The notes: a model not told the origin generated them from the sequence alone. 64,000 nt of DNA from Rosa chinensis (GCF_002994745.2 NC_037088.1:63134397-63198396); one strand, 5' to 3'. Positions 1 to 11,833 are shown, numbered from the stretch's first letter. Numbers and translations: made by a program.

Positions 1-75
1 TAATGCTTAAATACATAGAAGTTAAATTCATACATATATATGTGCCATTCAAGTTATAGTTCCAACATACTGCAG

Positions 76-564
76 GGGTCGTATTTTTACAGCATTTTGT
101 CAGATGGATTAGGCGATGGGATCTTCGCAGTGGACGGGGGAAAAATGGCAGCATCAGAGGAAGGTGATGAGCGCTGAGTTCTCAACAAAAGTAGTGAGAG
201 ACTTCAGCAGTGCAGTTTTCAAAACCAATGCAGTTAAACTTGCTGGCATAATTTATGAAGCTGCAACCAGCAACCAGGCAATAGAGATCCAAGTATGTTT
301 GCAACCTTTTAGTGTTTCGCTGATCGCATTGCATTGTTATTATATAAGACATACAGACCCATTGAGGACTTCAGTGTTACTCAAACAAAAGCCATTGCAT
401 GTAGGTGAGTGAAAATATCCCTGTGCCTCTTCACCACCTGAACCACAACAATATGAGCAATTTCACCATTTCTATCACCAGCTAGAAACCACCTTATGTG
501 ACAGCTGACTTACCATTAAATAATAAACTTTATTCTCTTGACTGATAATCCATGGAGTTGTAAA

Positions 565-605
<41 letters not shown>

Positions 606-2096
606 GTAATTCAGTGGGAAAAAAAAATTGTATGTGTGGAATGTTCAATTGTCATATTTGTTTTTATTTTTGGTCTTAAGTTGTCATAGTTATTTGAAAT
701 TACATAAATCTTGTGTTTTTTGGAAGGATTTGTTTATGAAATCAACCTTGGATTCAATCATCAAGATTCTACTTGGTAACGAACTAGACAGCATCAGTGG
801 AAAAGATGACGAAGGTAACCGTTTTTCCCATGCTTTTGAATCGGGGCAAGAAGCTACCCTGTATCGGTTGTTTGATATGTTCTGGAAGATCAAACGCTTC
901 TTAAACATCGGTAAGGAAGCAGAGCTAAAGAAAAACATCAAAGAGATCGATCAATTTGTGAATAAATTAATCAAAAGCAAGATTGAAACTATCCAGAATC
1001 CAGAAGACAAACTATCTGAGTTACCTTACATGCACTGTTTAGCTAGTAGAGTAAATTAACTTTTTTTTTTTTTTTCCTTCTCTGAAAGGAAACTTGGTAT
1101 GTTATCATTACTAATAATGAGGATTAATGGCAGCTGAAGAAAAGAGATTTGGTTTCAAGGCGTTTAGAAATAGAAGATACTGATCCAAAGTACCTGAGAG
1201 ACATGGTCCTCTGTGTTACTGTCGCTGGGCAAGATACGACAGCTAGCTCTCTTTCATGGTTTGTTTATATGATGTGCAAGCATCTTCACATACAGGAAAA
1301 GATTGCACAGGAAGTTAGAGAAGTAATAAATTTGAAAGATAATTCAAGTGTTGATGAGCTTGCAGCAAGCCTTGATCAAGAAGCCCTTAACAAAATGCAA
1401 TATCTTCATGCATGCAGCTTTAAGTGAAACAATCAGACTCTATCCTTCAGTTCCAATGGTAAGTAAATCCAATATGCATCAATGGATACTTGTAATGTTA
1501 CAATTTCTAACATTTCTGGATTTGAATCATATATTCTACCAATAAGTTTGTTTGTGTGATGCTGCCATTTATAGAACATGAGGATGTGCTTTTCTGATGT
1601 ACCTGGCCAGATGGATTTAGTGTCAAAAAGGGGGACATGGTGGTATACCAACCTTATGCAATGGGAAGGATGAAATCTCTATGGGGAGATGATGCAGAAG
1701 AGTTTATGCCAGAGAGATGGCTCGATGAAAGTGGTCTTTTCCAAGACGAAAGCCCTTATAAATTCATAGCCTTCAGTGTAAGAAAATATATTGAAATCAC
1801 TCATTCACTCACTGCTAGCTGTTGCACATCTTGTTAAAACATAAAGGAAAAGAAGCTACTTAATGTGATTTATGATGAGATTCTGTGATTACATGCAGGC
1901 TGGTCCAAGAATTTGTCTTGGAAAGGAACATGCCTATACGCAGATGAAGATCTTTTCTGCTGTGCTTTTAGGCAGCTATATATTCAAGCTAGCTGATGAA
2001 AAAAAAATGGTCGCTTACAAGACCATGGTCACCCTACCAATTGATGGAGGTCTCTATGTGAATGCCTCCCCAAGATTATGGCGTGCAAGACCTTAA
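76..2096 (+). pseudogene. CYP704-like cytochrome P450, copy A (pseudogene, first exon outside window)
   Basis: Exons 2-6 of a CYP704-type P450 can be aligned with the intact copy at 30831-32982. They lie near 76-292, 727-1017, 1134-1458, 1575-1777 and 1899-2096. The I-helix motif AGQDTT, the K-helix ETIR, the PERW motif and the heme loop FSxGPRICLG are all still legible. Several lesions show it is dead. One extra A in the A-run near 140-146 shifts exon 2. The GT donor after exon 3 (near 1017) is lost. A 4-bp insertion near 1408-1415 shifts exon 4. A 1-bp deletion near 1600 shifts exon 5. Bases 1-75 are the end of intron 1, with the acceptor TGCAG at 71-75. The family hydroxylates long-chain fatty acids at the ER; this copy cannot encode a full enzyme. 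Confidence 0.9.
567..602. repeat. (AT)n microsatellite in intron 2 of CYP704 copy A
   Basis: About 18 uninterrupted AT dinucleotides. The intact paralogue lacks this run at the matching intron position, so it expanded after the duplication. Confidence 0.9.
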
Positions 2097-2228
2097 ATCC
2101 CATGTGCCATAGCTACTCCAGTGCGTCACTGGTCTTTCTATGTAAACTCCTTTGCCTAGCAGTGTTCAAGTACCTTAGCATCTTCATACTCCTTTGCCTG
2201 ATAAATTGATGCAACAATATAATAAAAC

Positions 2229-2470
2229 TGTTGTAAATATTTGTGGATAATCATGTAAATAGATGATGAGTAATAGGTGTCTATCCCTATAGATTGGTGA
2301 TTGATAGGTTGTAATTGTAGGAGTGATTGGATTGTAATTAAGCATTGCCCTTTTGTACACACCATGTAGTCCTATATAAGGCTCCTCATGGTGAGATGAA
2401 TAAGACACACAATATGATTCTCTGTGTCCAAACTCTCTCTCTCTCTCAAAAACTTTTGTGTTTTACAACA
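2229..2470 (+). repeat. copia-1 5' LTR
   Basis: 242 bp, TG...CA ends. It contains a TATA-like CCTATATAAG at 2371-2380, followed by a CT-rich stretch (2430-2450). Two mismatches to the right LTR. Confidence 0.95.
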
Positions 2471-2471
2471 C

Positions 2472-2486
2472 ATTATCAGCACGAAG
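2472..2486 (+). other. copia-1 putative primer binding site
   Basis: ATTATCAGCACGAAG follows the LTR directly. The same TTATCAGCACG core follows the 5' LTR of copia-2 (minus, 18538-18550), copia-3 (36729-36741) and copia-4 (49902-49914). Its constant position marks it as the primer site. It resembles the tRNA-iMet-derived sites of plant copia elements, but the tRNA is not proven here. Confidence 0.6.
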
Positions 2487-3049
2487 CTCTAACCAAAGCT
2501 CTAGCCAAGAAAAAAAAACCCCCCTGCTGCAGCCTGTTTGCACGCCTGAAACCTCTTGATCGGGACCTCAGATCAAAAACTTTCCTTCATCAAAGTTGTT
2601 TGTCTCTGCCTCTTCTATTTGCCCTCCAAATTTCAGCCATATTGGAGTCGTTTTGAGACCTGTACACCATTTGAAGTGGCAGCTGTTCAGAAGAGAATCT
2701 GCTCCGTGTTCACGACTAGCTCTAAGATATGGATCGAATAGCTTTGAGATTCGGGATTTCCTACCAGAAGAGGCGAATAGTTCTTGGATTGGCTGAGAAG
2801 ACAACCTTCTCAGTTCTGCACACATAAACTGAAGATTTATCCATCCTTCATCAAGTAATGTTTTCCAAAATCTAATTTCATATTCATGTTTATTGAGCCT
2901 AATGATTGAATATGAACAATCACCATGACGCATGAACCCTAATATTTGGTATCTACATATTTATATATATTCGTTTATGTGTCTTGGTTTATTTGGCTTT
3001 GGATTGTTTGGTTGGAAAAGAAAAAAAAAAGGTTAGGATTCTTGGATGG

Positions 3050-3732
3050 GTTCTAGTTGGACCTCCAAATTTGCAATTTGGACCTCCCATACTTAGTACA
3101 CCTCTAATTTACTTTTTAGAATACTTGAAAAGCTAAGTAGACCTCCTTATTTTTACCAAAATGCCCTTGAACATGAGATATAATAATCTGTTACTCTACT
3201 TTTTATCTCTCTTCAACCACGAGAAGAAGAATGAATCAAAATCACATTATATTGCTCTCTTATGAGTAAGTCTCCTCCACAAAAATTAATCAGAGGGTTG
3301 GTTCTCGATCTTGATATGTTGTTGGAATCTCTTTGAATTTGCTAAAAGAAGCATTTCAAGGGTTTTTGGGTTAGAAGATCGAGTAATAACTATATCATAA
3401 TATTCAATTAATTTAGTTTAAAAAATTTCAGATCAGATTGTTTTGAATTAATTTTTGTATTAAATGATGGGCCATGTATAGAAATTATTATTTTTACTTA
3501 ATTATTTTAGGTAAATTATAAAACTACATAGGCAATATAAGGAAATTTTGAAAGAAAAAAAAAACAATTTAATTGAATGTTATATTTGATTGGATGAGGT
3601 AAGAAGAGCATTTATTTATTTATTTTTCTCTCTTTATCCTTATTTGTCTTTTCATATAACTTGACAAAATCTATTAATAATTGAAAAAAGTTGGAGGTCC
3701 AAATATCAAATTTGGAGGTCTAACTAGAATCA
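3050..3732. mobile_element. MITE/fold-back element with long subterminal inverted repeats
   Basis: The left end TTCTAGTTGGACCTCCAAAT (from 3050) is mirrored at the right end, whose reverse complement reads TTCTAGTTAGACCTCCAAAT (to 3729). A second inverted block, ATTTGGACCTCC, follows on both sides. The interior is AT-rich and has no ORF. The element lies inside the copia-1 leader. Outer ends and target duplication could not be set with certainty. The superfamily is unassigned. Confidence 0.6.
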
Positions 3733-3812
3733 CTCGTGATTTGAAGCATTTGGTCCAGTAGTACCATATAGTGCATACCAATTAAAAAACAAGCAAAAAG
3801 AAAAGGGATTCT

Positions 3813-3892
3813 GCTGCTCCTGGGATTCGAACCCAGCCACATCATGCATTAGCCTAGCACATTGTCCACTATGCCACTATGGCTAGCTGGAA
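3813..3892 (-). ncRNA. tRNA-like / tRNA-derived SINE head with A and B boxes
   Basis: On the minus strand there is an A-box match TGGCATAGTGG (3866-3876) and a B-box match GGTTCGAATCC (3823-3833). The T-arm CTGGG/CCCAG pairs perfectly and a four-pair D-stem (GCAT/ATGT) can form. The acceptor stem and anticodon stem do not pair, so this is not a normal tRNA gene. It is either a tRNA pseudogene or the head of a SINE caught in the copia-1 leader. No A-rich tail was recognised. Confidence 0.4.
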
Positions 3893-4511
3893 TTTATCAA
3901 CACCATTTAATATTAATACTGCCATAAGCAGATTCAACTTCATATAATTGGTGATTGATCAATTGATTCAACCCCTGATTTGATTTTGATTGATTTTATC
4001 CAAAGCAATTACCATTGTAATTTATGCTCATTACCACAATCACTTCATTATCACATTGAGACAATTCTGAATTATTGCGTGAATTATGATAGAAGAATTA
4101 TGGGCTTAATTTTTTGTTACACTAATTTGACTTATGCCATTATAATTCTTTATGCTAGAAGCATTATGGGCTAAATTATTAAGCGATTATTACATAAATA
4201 TTGTGCCAGAAGCATTTGCCAAATTTATTACCTGTACGTAATGTCTGAAGCATTAATGGGATTTGAACCAATTTCCTTAGGTATATAACCGCTGCATTAA
4301 TATATTTATGTAACGATTTAATAACGTATATTGAATTTGGTTTTGTTATAATTGTGAATATTAATAGAGGCTGAGTCAGAAGCTCAAATCAAGCCCAAAG
4401 TCATAACAACAAATTCGAGCCAGAAGCTCAGGCCCAAGTTGTAAGGCCAGAATAGCAGCTCACTACATGTTACCATGACAAAAGTTATGAATCTTCTCAA
4501 AGTAGGCTCAT

Positions 4512-4616
4512 CCAGTTGGATGCGATGTCTAGGTAAGGTTCAAATGAGGCTGTGTACTTAAGTGAGTCTCGCTCCACCTAAACCTCATCCTTCCTTACCT
4601 GGTCGTATTCAATTGG
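4512..4616 (+). promoter_or_regulatory. Conserved copia stem-loop (copia-1 copy, in the leader)
   Basis: Arms CCAGTTGGATGCGA (4512-4525) and TCGTATTCAATTGG (4603-4616) pair over 14 positions, using G-U at three. A second helix AGGTAAGG/CCTTACCT lies inside. The loop holds GTACTTAAG and CTCGCTCCACC, also present in copia-2 and copia-3 and partly in copia-4. There the block lies between gag and pol; here it lies about 720 bp upstream of the gag remnant. Its role is unknown. Confidence 0.6.
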
Positions 4617-5093
4617 AGTTACCGAAAGGGTTGAGTAATAACTTTTCATTGCTTGGCAGATTAGACTGAGCCCAGCAGGCCCACTCTCCCTCTACAGGAC
4701 CTAGCAGCCCAGCAGGCCTCACATACTCTTTGACTAGAGCATGAAAGCCTAGGTCACGAGCTCGCAGACTAAGCCCAATAGGCTTCACTATCAAGCTCAC
4801 TCCTTCTTTGGTCCAGCAGAATCAAAATAAAAATGATTTCATATTGTAAATCATATTGTAAATAAATTCACCATATCTAATATGTGTAATTAATTGCCAG
4901 AAGCATTTATTCACATAATTGTGTGATAATTAATCTGTTATATTACTAGCATGCAATTAATATCTCAATTGATTTGTGATTTTTATTTATCCAATTTGTG
5001 AGATATTATTACAATTTGCTCTATTCAATATCATTTTGTTACTTGCCAAATTTTCGCATTAGAATATATGTGTAGAAAATGCAGGTACCTAAT

Positions 5094-5267
5094 GAACTAG
5101 AAGTTCTAAATGAACCCGTAGTTCATACATATATCGAACTTATAGTTTCGATAATGCCATATAAGAAACTTGAAGTTTCCTTCATAAATTCACCACACAT
5201 GATAAAACCAGTAGATTTTACATGTCTAATCCCATTTTTCATACCATGTTATAGAACCTGAAGTTCT
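5094..5267 (+). repeat. Serial micro-hairpins before the copia-1 gag remnant
   Basis: Five small hairpins. GAAC-TAGAA-GTTC is at 5094-5106. ATGAAC-CCGTA-GTTCAT is at 5110-5126. CGAA...TTCG is at 5135-5150. GAAAC-TTGAA-GTTTC is at 5165-5179. AGAAC-CTGAA-GTTCT is at 5253-5267. Stem sequences differ while pairing is kept, and most loops are five bases. The three other copia elements have a similar array with a seven-base loop at the same relative place. Confidence 0.6.
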
Positions 5268-5331
5268 CATTACTTGCTTATGGATGATATTACCCAAAGC
5301 ATTAATATTATTTGTTCCTTTCCTGTAAGAA

Positions 5332-6000
5332 ATGTCAAATCTCAACATGTTTGACTTTGTTGCTTTGGATCTCCAGAAGAAACTATCTAAAGTGAACTCA
5401 AGATGTGAAAATTCATCTGACTGTAAAGAAGATAAGATCAACAATCAATGCTGACAATGTCATCATTGAGGCTTTTAATATGAGTGCCATAATTTTCAAA
5501 AAGGAAACATATGGAGTAAACACTCCAAGTTGAGTATCTGATGAAGAGGATATACAGACTCTTTGGGTTGCTCTGGAAGAGCACTTTCACCATCAGATGA
5601 CCATTTCTTGCTTGAAGCAAGACATGATTGGCAGAGCGAAATTAACCCATATGACCGTATGCCACTTGGCCAAAGTCTAAGAGGCCACGTAATTAGGCTC
5701 CACATGGTAGGAACCATGATGCCATAACTCAGCAAGCCCAAGTTGAAAGGAAAACTGGTCCGGCCTGTCACCACCAGAATCAGCATGATCTTTGTTATCG
5801 ATGTGGAGGAATTAACTGTTGGTCCCGCACCTATTGTGCGATAGCCGAAGCAGTAGATGAGTATTACGCCGGTCGCGGAACTCGAAATACCAACTTTATT
5901 AAAGGGTCATTTTCTATCGATTCCACACTAGAGATCATGGATTTTCAGTTACTGAACATACCGAGAATTAGAACTCGAAGACATGGGTATAATTGGCCTC
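5332..6000 (+). pseudogene. copia-1 gag remnant
   Basis: The ATG at 5332 reads MSNLNMFDFVALDLQ, which matches the gag start MSN of the other copia elements, but it stops within about 40 codons. Farther on, near 5791-5840, a zinc-knuckle remnant CYRCGGIN is legible, with Cys in place of the usual His (CX2CX4H). The central gag domain is mostly missing. It cannot make a working capsid protein. Confidence 0.6.
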
Positions 6001-6189
6001 TTGTGTCATATCTATTTCATCTTAATGAATGAAACATCTTCGGATTATTTTTGGTGATTTATGTTTTCAATCATTTTGGATTATGAAAATGTGGTTATGT
6101 TCGAATGTATTTAATTCAATAAACTTATTTATACATGTGATCCATTGAATTAAATAAATGAATAGACATATTTTGTGGGGAAGTTTGTT

Positions 6190-9100
6190 GTCTGGTTAAA
6201 AGTGCTATTACACACACCATACTCCCAGATCGGAGATGTTTTTCAAACTTATTGTCTATTCATACCTCTGTGACAACCGTATCAGGGCAATCCAACCTGA
6301 TAGAGGGCTATGGCAAAACCCACTATATGTTGTCCAATGGTACTGAACCTACCATTAATGAGGCCTTATAATCTCCACGTTCCAGAAGAACGTTATTGAG
6401 TATTAAGGATATTCGAACCAACAGTTATCACGCTGAAACCACTGAGAAAAATGCGTGGAATATCTTTCCATAACCTCCGAGTGTGCGGCCAGAAGCGTAC
6501 ATTGGAGAAATTGAAATCTGTTAGCTAGAAGCTAACTAATTCAAGCAACTACTTGCTATGGCATGACCGTTTGGGACACCCAGGTCAAAGTATGATGCAC
6601 CGTATCCTCAATTCATTGCAGGTGCACCCCCTTCTGAATAAGGGTCTTGTATATAATGACACGCTATGCCATACTAGACCATCATATGCAAAGACTAGTA
6701 CATACACCACCATTTTTCTGCACAGATTGCAAGGGAAATTTGTGGACATATCCAACCACCATGTGGACCAGTTAAATATTAATGGTTTTGGTTGATGTAT
6801 CGACAAAGTGATCACATGTTACACTACTGTCCATAAGAAAATACTGCTTTTGCTAAACTCTCACCCAGATCATGAAATTGAGGGTTCACTACTCGGATTA
6901 TCCCATAAAGTCTATAAGACTTGATAATACCGGAGAGTTTACATTGAAGTCTTTCGATGATTATTGCATATCCCTTGGGATTTATGCTGAACATATAGTT
7001 CCCTATGTTCACACCCAAGATGGTCTCGCAAATAGAATCTTGGTAATGCGCACCAAGCTCCTAGTTTTTGTGTGGGGCTATGCAATCTTGCATGCAACTA
7101 TGTTGGTCCCGTTGAGGCCCACTGCTACCCAACCTTACTCCGCGTTACAGTTGGTGACTGGGTACGAACCTGATGTTTTGCACTTACGCGCATTTTGGTA
7201 TGCAGTCCTTGTGCCAATTGTGTCGTCACAACATACAAAATTGGGTCCTCAACAAAGGATGGGCATACATGTCGATTATGAATCCCATCCATTATGTGCT
7301 CTTTCGAGCCCTTGACAGGCGATCTCTTTACCGCTAGATTTGCGGATTGTCAATTTGATGAGACAGTCTTCCAGCCGTTAGGAGGAGATAAGAACGTTAC
7401 CGTTCCTGATGAACGACGTGAATTGATGTGGAATGTCCCCACTATGTCTCATCTTGATCTCCGAACCGCACAATGTGATAATGAAGTGCGGAGAATTCTA
7501 GATCTACAGAGTGTAGCCCAAAATATGCCAGACGTTTTCTCTGATCTAGCTAAAGTGACGAGATCATATATACCTGCTGCAAATGTGCCTGCAAGGATAG
7601 ACGTCCCTGTAGGATGTGTCGTCCCAGATGGACGAGGCACGACCATGGCGGCTAACCAGTCATATGTCCCTGCCCAAAAGTGAGGTTGACCATTAGGTTC
7701 GAAGGATTCTTATCCCCAAAAGAGGGTAAACTTGGCATAAACGAATCCTCTTGACATCGCAATCTCAAACCGATTCATCTCACGAGATAAATCCGGATTA
7801 TGGGTATGTCCTAGAAGAGACTATGTTGGGGGACGCTCCAACATTTGAACCCACTCCCGAGAATAGAGAAATCTCGGTAAATTTAGTGAGATTTGGAATT
7901 GGAATGAGATCATCATCGATGATATATTAGTATTTGGGGTGGCCACCGAAAATATAATAAGCGATTACCTCGAACCCTGCTTTGTTGATCAATATTAACG
8001 AAGAGAAGACTGGCCAAAAAGGAAATAAGCAATCCAGGTCGAATTAGATTCCTTGACAAAGAGAAAGGTGTTTGGACCTGTTGTTCCTACACCTCCCCAT
8101 GTTAAACCCGTAGAATTTAAATGGGTATTTGTAAGGAAGCGTAATGAGAAAAATGAGATTGTGATACACAAGGCTCGTCTAGTGGCGCAAGAATTTTCTC
8201 AACGCCCTGTGATTGATTACGAGGAGGCGTATTCTCCCGTAATGGACGTCATAACGTTCTGCTACCTTATCAGTTTGGTAGTTTCCGAAAAACTGAATAT
8301 GCAGCTTATGAATGTGGTAGTAACTTATCTCTATGGGGATCACGATACAGAGATATACATGAAAGTTCCTAAAGGACTTATGATACCCGATGCAAATAGT
8401 TCTAGACCACGGAACACGCTCTCCATTAGTTTTGAGGCGTTCACTTTATGGATTGAAACAATCTAGACGGAGGTGGTATAACCGTCTAAGTGAATATTTG
8501 ATCGGGATGGGATATGTGAATAATAAACTATGCCCATGCATGTTTATTAAGGAAACAAGCTCCTAGTTTGGTATTGTGGTGGTCTATGTCAATGACATGA
8601 ATTTGATCGATACTCCTAAAGAGATCAAGGAAACCGCAAAGCACCTGAAGTTGGAATTTGAGATGAAAGGCCTTGGAAGAACAGATTATTGTCTCGACCT
8701 GGAGCTCGAGCACAGTGCAGATGAAAAATTTGGTCTATCAACCAAATTACTTCTAGAAGATGTTAAGATGCTTTAATGAGGATAAAAGCAAGCACACCCA
8801 TGGTCGTCTGAAGTCTAGAGAAAACTGTATCGTCCTGCAGATGATAACGAAGAGATATTAGTGCCAGAAGTCTCATATCTAAGTGCAATAGGCGCATTAT
8901 TGTACTTGGCTTAATGCCCTAGACAGGACATCTCATTTGATGTGAACTTGTTCGCTAGATATAGCTCTGCGCCAACACCCTGCCACTGGAATGGCATAAA
9001 AGACATTTTTCGCTACCTTAGAGGTACGGCGGATATGGGCTTATTCTATCCTTATGCATCAAGGAATGGATCAAACCCCCTTGATCCTCAGAATGATGCT

Positions 9101-9609
9101 CGCCTTGTTGGATATGCTGATATAGACTATCTATCAGACCCGCACAAGGCATGTTCCCAGATTGGTTATGTCTTTACCATTGGGAATACTGCAATTTCTT
9201 GGAGGTCTACGAAATAGACAGTTGTTGATACCTCTTAGAATCATGCTGAGATACTAGCTCTTCACGAAGCAGTATGTGAATGTACATGGCTAAAAGTCGT
9301 TACAAAGCATGTTCAAAGCACATGTGGACTGCATTCCACCACTGATGAACCAACCATTATCTATGAGGATAATGCTGCTTACATAGAGCAGACAAAGATG
9401 AGTTTCATCAAAGGAGACAACACCAAACATATTGTATCGAAGTTCTCCTTCAATTAGCAACAACATGAGCATTAGAAGATTGAAGTTAAGCATATTTGAT
9501 TTGAAGACAATTGTGCAGACCTCTTTACCAAGTCACTACCAAAGTCTGCATTCCAGAAGCATGTTCAAGGTATTGGTCTACGTAAACTATCTGAATTACC
9601 TAACATTTA
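6190..9609 (+). pseudogene. copia-1 pol remnant (PR-IN-RT-RH)
   Basis: Copia-order domains are readable in broken frames. A protease relic THTIL near 6210 lacks the DSG active site. The GAG-pre-integrase segment WHDRLGHPGQ is near 6556, and an integrase piece with RLDNTGEF near 6918. The integrase C-terminal part covers 7100-7680. RT covers 8053-8466 and 8576-8776, with the catalytic motif changed to YVND (8583-8597). RNase H covers 8942-9609 and ends LRKLSELPN. Stops, shifts and small deletions occur throughout. Reading order is PR, IN, RT, RH, which defines Ty1/copia. Confidence 0.85.
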
Positions 9610-9671
9610 ATTTTCAAGGGGAGTCGAAATCAGGGGGAGTATCTTGAAGCATACCTACTTGACCATCGTGT

Positions 9672-10065
9672 ACTCTTTTTGTCCTTCTTCCAGGGTTATT
9701 TTGTCCCACTGGGTTTTGTTACCTGGCAAGGTTTTAACGAGGCACATCTTTAGCATGGTCACCCCAATTATAGTACATCCTGAAGATGCTTTGATTTGAC
9801 ATATATGCATTTGCTCATCTTTTCCCTTCGACCACGGGTTTCTCCCACTGGGTTTACCGGGCAACGTTTTGGTGTAGCAACTCTAATGCATCCCTCTCGT
9901 AGACATACTACCTACTTATGGTGCTGATAAGAAGACTTCACCTATCTCTAAAGCTGTGATACTGACACTCCACACTCAAGAGTTGTGCTCTTTTTCTCCT
10001 TCGACCAAGATTGTTTTTGTCCCACAGGGTTTTTATTACTTGGCAAGGTTTTTTGACGAGGCAAC
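9672..10065 (+). repeat. Conserved copia 3' noncoding block, triplicated
   Basis: A block built on CTTTTT..CCTTCGACCA, TGTCCCACTGGGTTT and GGCAAGGTTTTAACGAGGCA occurs three times (about 9672-9744, 9812-9880 and 9985-10065). Copia-2, copia-3 and copia-4 each have a single copy between pol and the polypurine tract. Confidence 0.75.
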
Positions 10066-10868
10066 TTAGAAGCGCTCAGCCTATGCAACACTATTGACAT
10101 GGAATATCCAAGGGGGAGTGTTGTAAATATTTGTGGATAATCATGTAAATAGATGATGAGTAATAGGTGCCTATCCCTATAGATTGGTGATTGATAGGTT
10201 GTAATTGTAGGAGTGATTGGATTGTAATTAAGCATTGCCCTTTTGTACACACCATGTAGTCCTATATAAGGCTCCTCATGGTGAGATGAATAAGACATAC
10301 AATATGATTCTCTGTGTCCAAACTCTCTCTCTCTCTCAAAAACTTTTGTGTTTTACAACAAAAACAGTATTATTTGAGGAAGAGCTTTAGTGATATGATT
10401 GATATTTTCACCAGTTAACCATCTTGAGTGCGATTAATTGGCATAACAGACCACATAAGAACGAGGATGAAACCTTTTCTCTCAGAGTCAAGCAGAGAGT
10501 TTTCACTTTACCATATGAGAAATTTGGTACTTGGTAGTCACCTTTCGGGTGACAAATAGTGCTAAACTTTGTCTCATAGGTAGTTACATGAAACAATATA
10601 TTTCAAACATCAGAACAGCAGAAGATGGGCAAAGAGAGAGATCCCCATGTAAATGCTCTTTTTATTGCCAATGGCCTGAGAACAGAATACAAGGCATTTC
10701 AAACAGAGAGCAGCAGAGAATAGGCACCAAAAAGCGAATAAATATAAGTTTAAAGATAAAGAGTCAACATAGTGCTGTTTTTGTTTTTGTTTATCTCTAA
10801 CTCTACATATCAAAGTAGCTATCCACTTGGGTGCCAATAGGGATCAAAATGCAGACCAACGGAAGAAA

Positions 10869-11833
10869 TCAAGAAATCAAAGGCAGCCCTTTTGAGTCTT
10901 TAATTCTAATTCTGACAATTTGGCCATAGACTACTCCCCCTTCAATTCTGTGAAGCCTCTTGTACCCCACAGTGGTTCCATTTGCAACCCTCTTACCATC
11001 CACATAAATTTCATGCCTTTTGATTCTCTGGCCAAGCTCGATTGCCACTTGAATCCTAATCACATTGAACCTCAATCCTTTATCTTTATCTCTGCCTCTA
11101 AATTCAATCCAATGCTCCTCTTTTTCACCATCCTTTGGAGCCCAATACGTCCACAAATGGTCACTGTCTAGCACATTTTCAGGTCCAAAACCTCCTCCTT
11201 TGCCACCTCTTTGGCTACTCACTTTGATGAAGCATCTTTCAGCTAAGTTGCTAGAAAATATTGTGTCAATTGCACCTCTCAAATCTCCAAGTCTTTTCAC
11301 ATCTACTTCGGATATAAGTCTGGTTGAATTATGAGGCACATTGAGTAACAGCACACAATTTCTTCCTACCGAGTTATAGTAAATTTCAAGTAGCTTGCTT
11401 AGCTTCTTAGGCGACTCTGATTTGTGCCAAAACCATCCATTTCTTATCGAAACGTCACATTCTGGCGGCAACCAGTCTGTTCCTTGTGGATCATCAGTGT
11501 TGAGATAACTGCATTCATTTGGAGTAAATCGAATTAGGTGGTGATTTATAAATGTCATTCTCTGCTTTAATTAGCATCAATCAGTGACCATCCTCTTTAC
11601 ACAATACACATCAAGCCAACTGATCTCCAGCTATCAATTACTATTTGGCAAATAAAAAACACTTTACTTTACAAAGTGCCTCGTATAATAGTTATTAAAC
11701 AAAACAAAAAAGGAAACACTTATAATGTGATAAACCAATAGAACAAGAAACCTAACAGACTGAGTGAATGAGTGGTTTTAATATGTGTTACTTACCCTTC
11801 AATGCTTGCATTCTCAATTGATAATGAACTCCG
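10869..11833 (-). pseudogene. Alpha-L-fucosidase (GH29) copy A: exon 3 and the 3' piece of exon 2
   Basis: Exon 3 (11508 to 10869) encodes the C-terminal GH29 part and a discoidin-like domain (WLPPECDVSIRNGWFWH near the start). The acceptor ATGCAG matches that of the intact copy B. An 8-bp duplication (GAAATCAA) near 10864-10880 creates a stop, and the tail SSIGLHFDPYW found in copies B and C is lost. The last 38 bases of exon 2 are at 11796-11833, where copia-2 begins. The rest of exon 2 is 7 kb away at 18882. The sequence between (11509-11795) is intron 2. Confidence 0.9.

Larger units (their letters stand above)
2229..10360 (+). mobile_element. Ty1/copia LTR retrotransposon copia-1 (complete ends, decayed coding)
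   Basis: Two 242-bp LTRs starting TGTTGTAAAT and ending TTTTACAACA flank a 7.6-kb interior. The insertion is bordered by the 5-bp duplication AAAAC (2224-2228 and 10361-10365). A primer-site-like TTATCAGCACG follows the left LTR, and a polypurine tract (CCAAGGGGGAG, 10108-10118) precedes the right one. The LTRs differ at only two sites (T/C near 2280/10170 and C/T near 2407/10297), which indicates a recent insertion. The interior nevertheless has only remnants of gag, protease, integrase, RT and RNase H, full of stops and shifts, and it carries a nested fold-back element. It lies between CYP704 copy A and fucosidase copy A. Inference: a non-autonomous copy moved by proteins supplied in trans. 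Confidence 0.93.
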
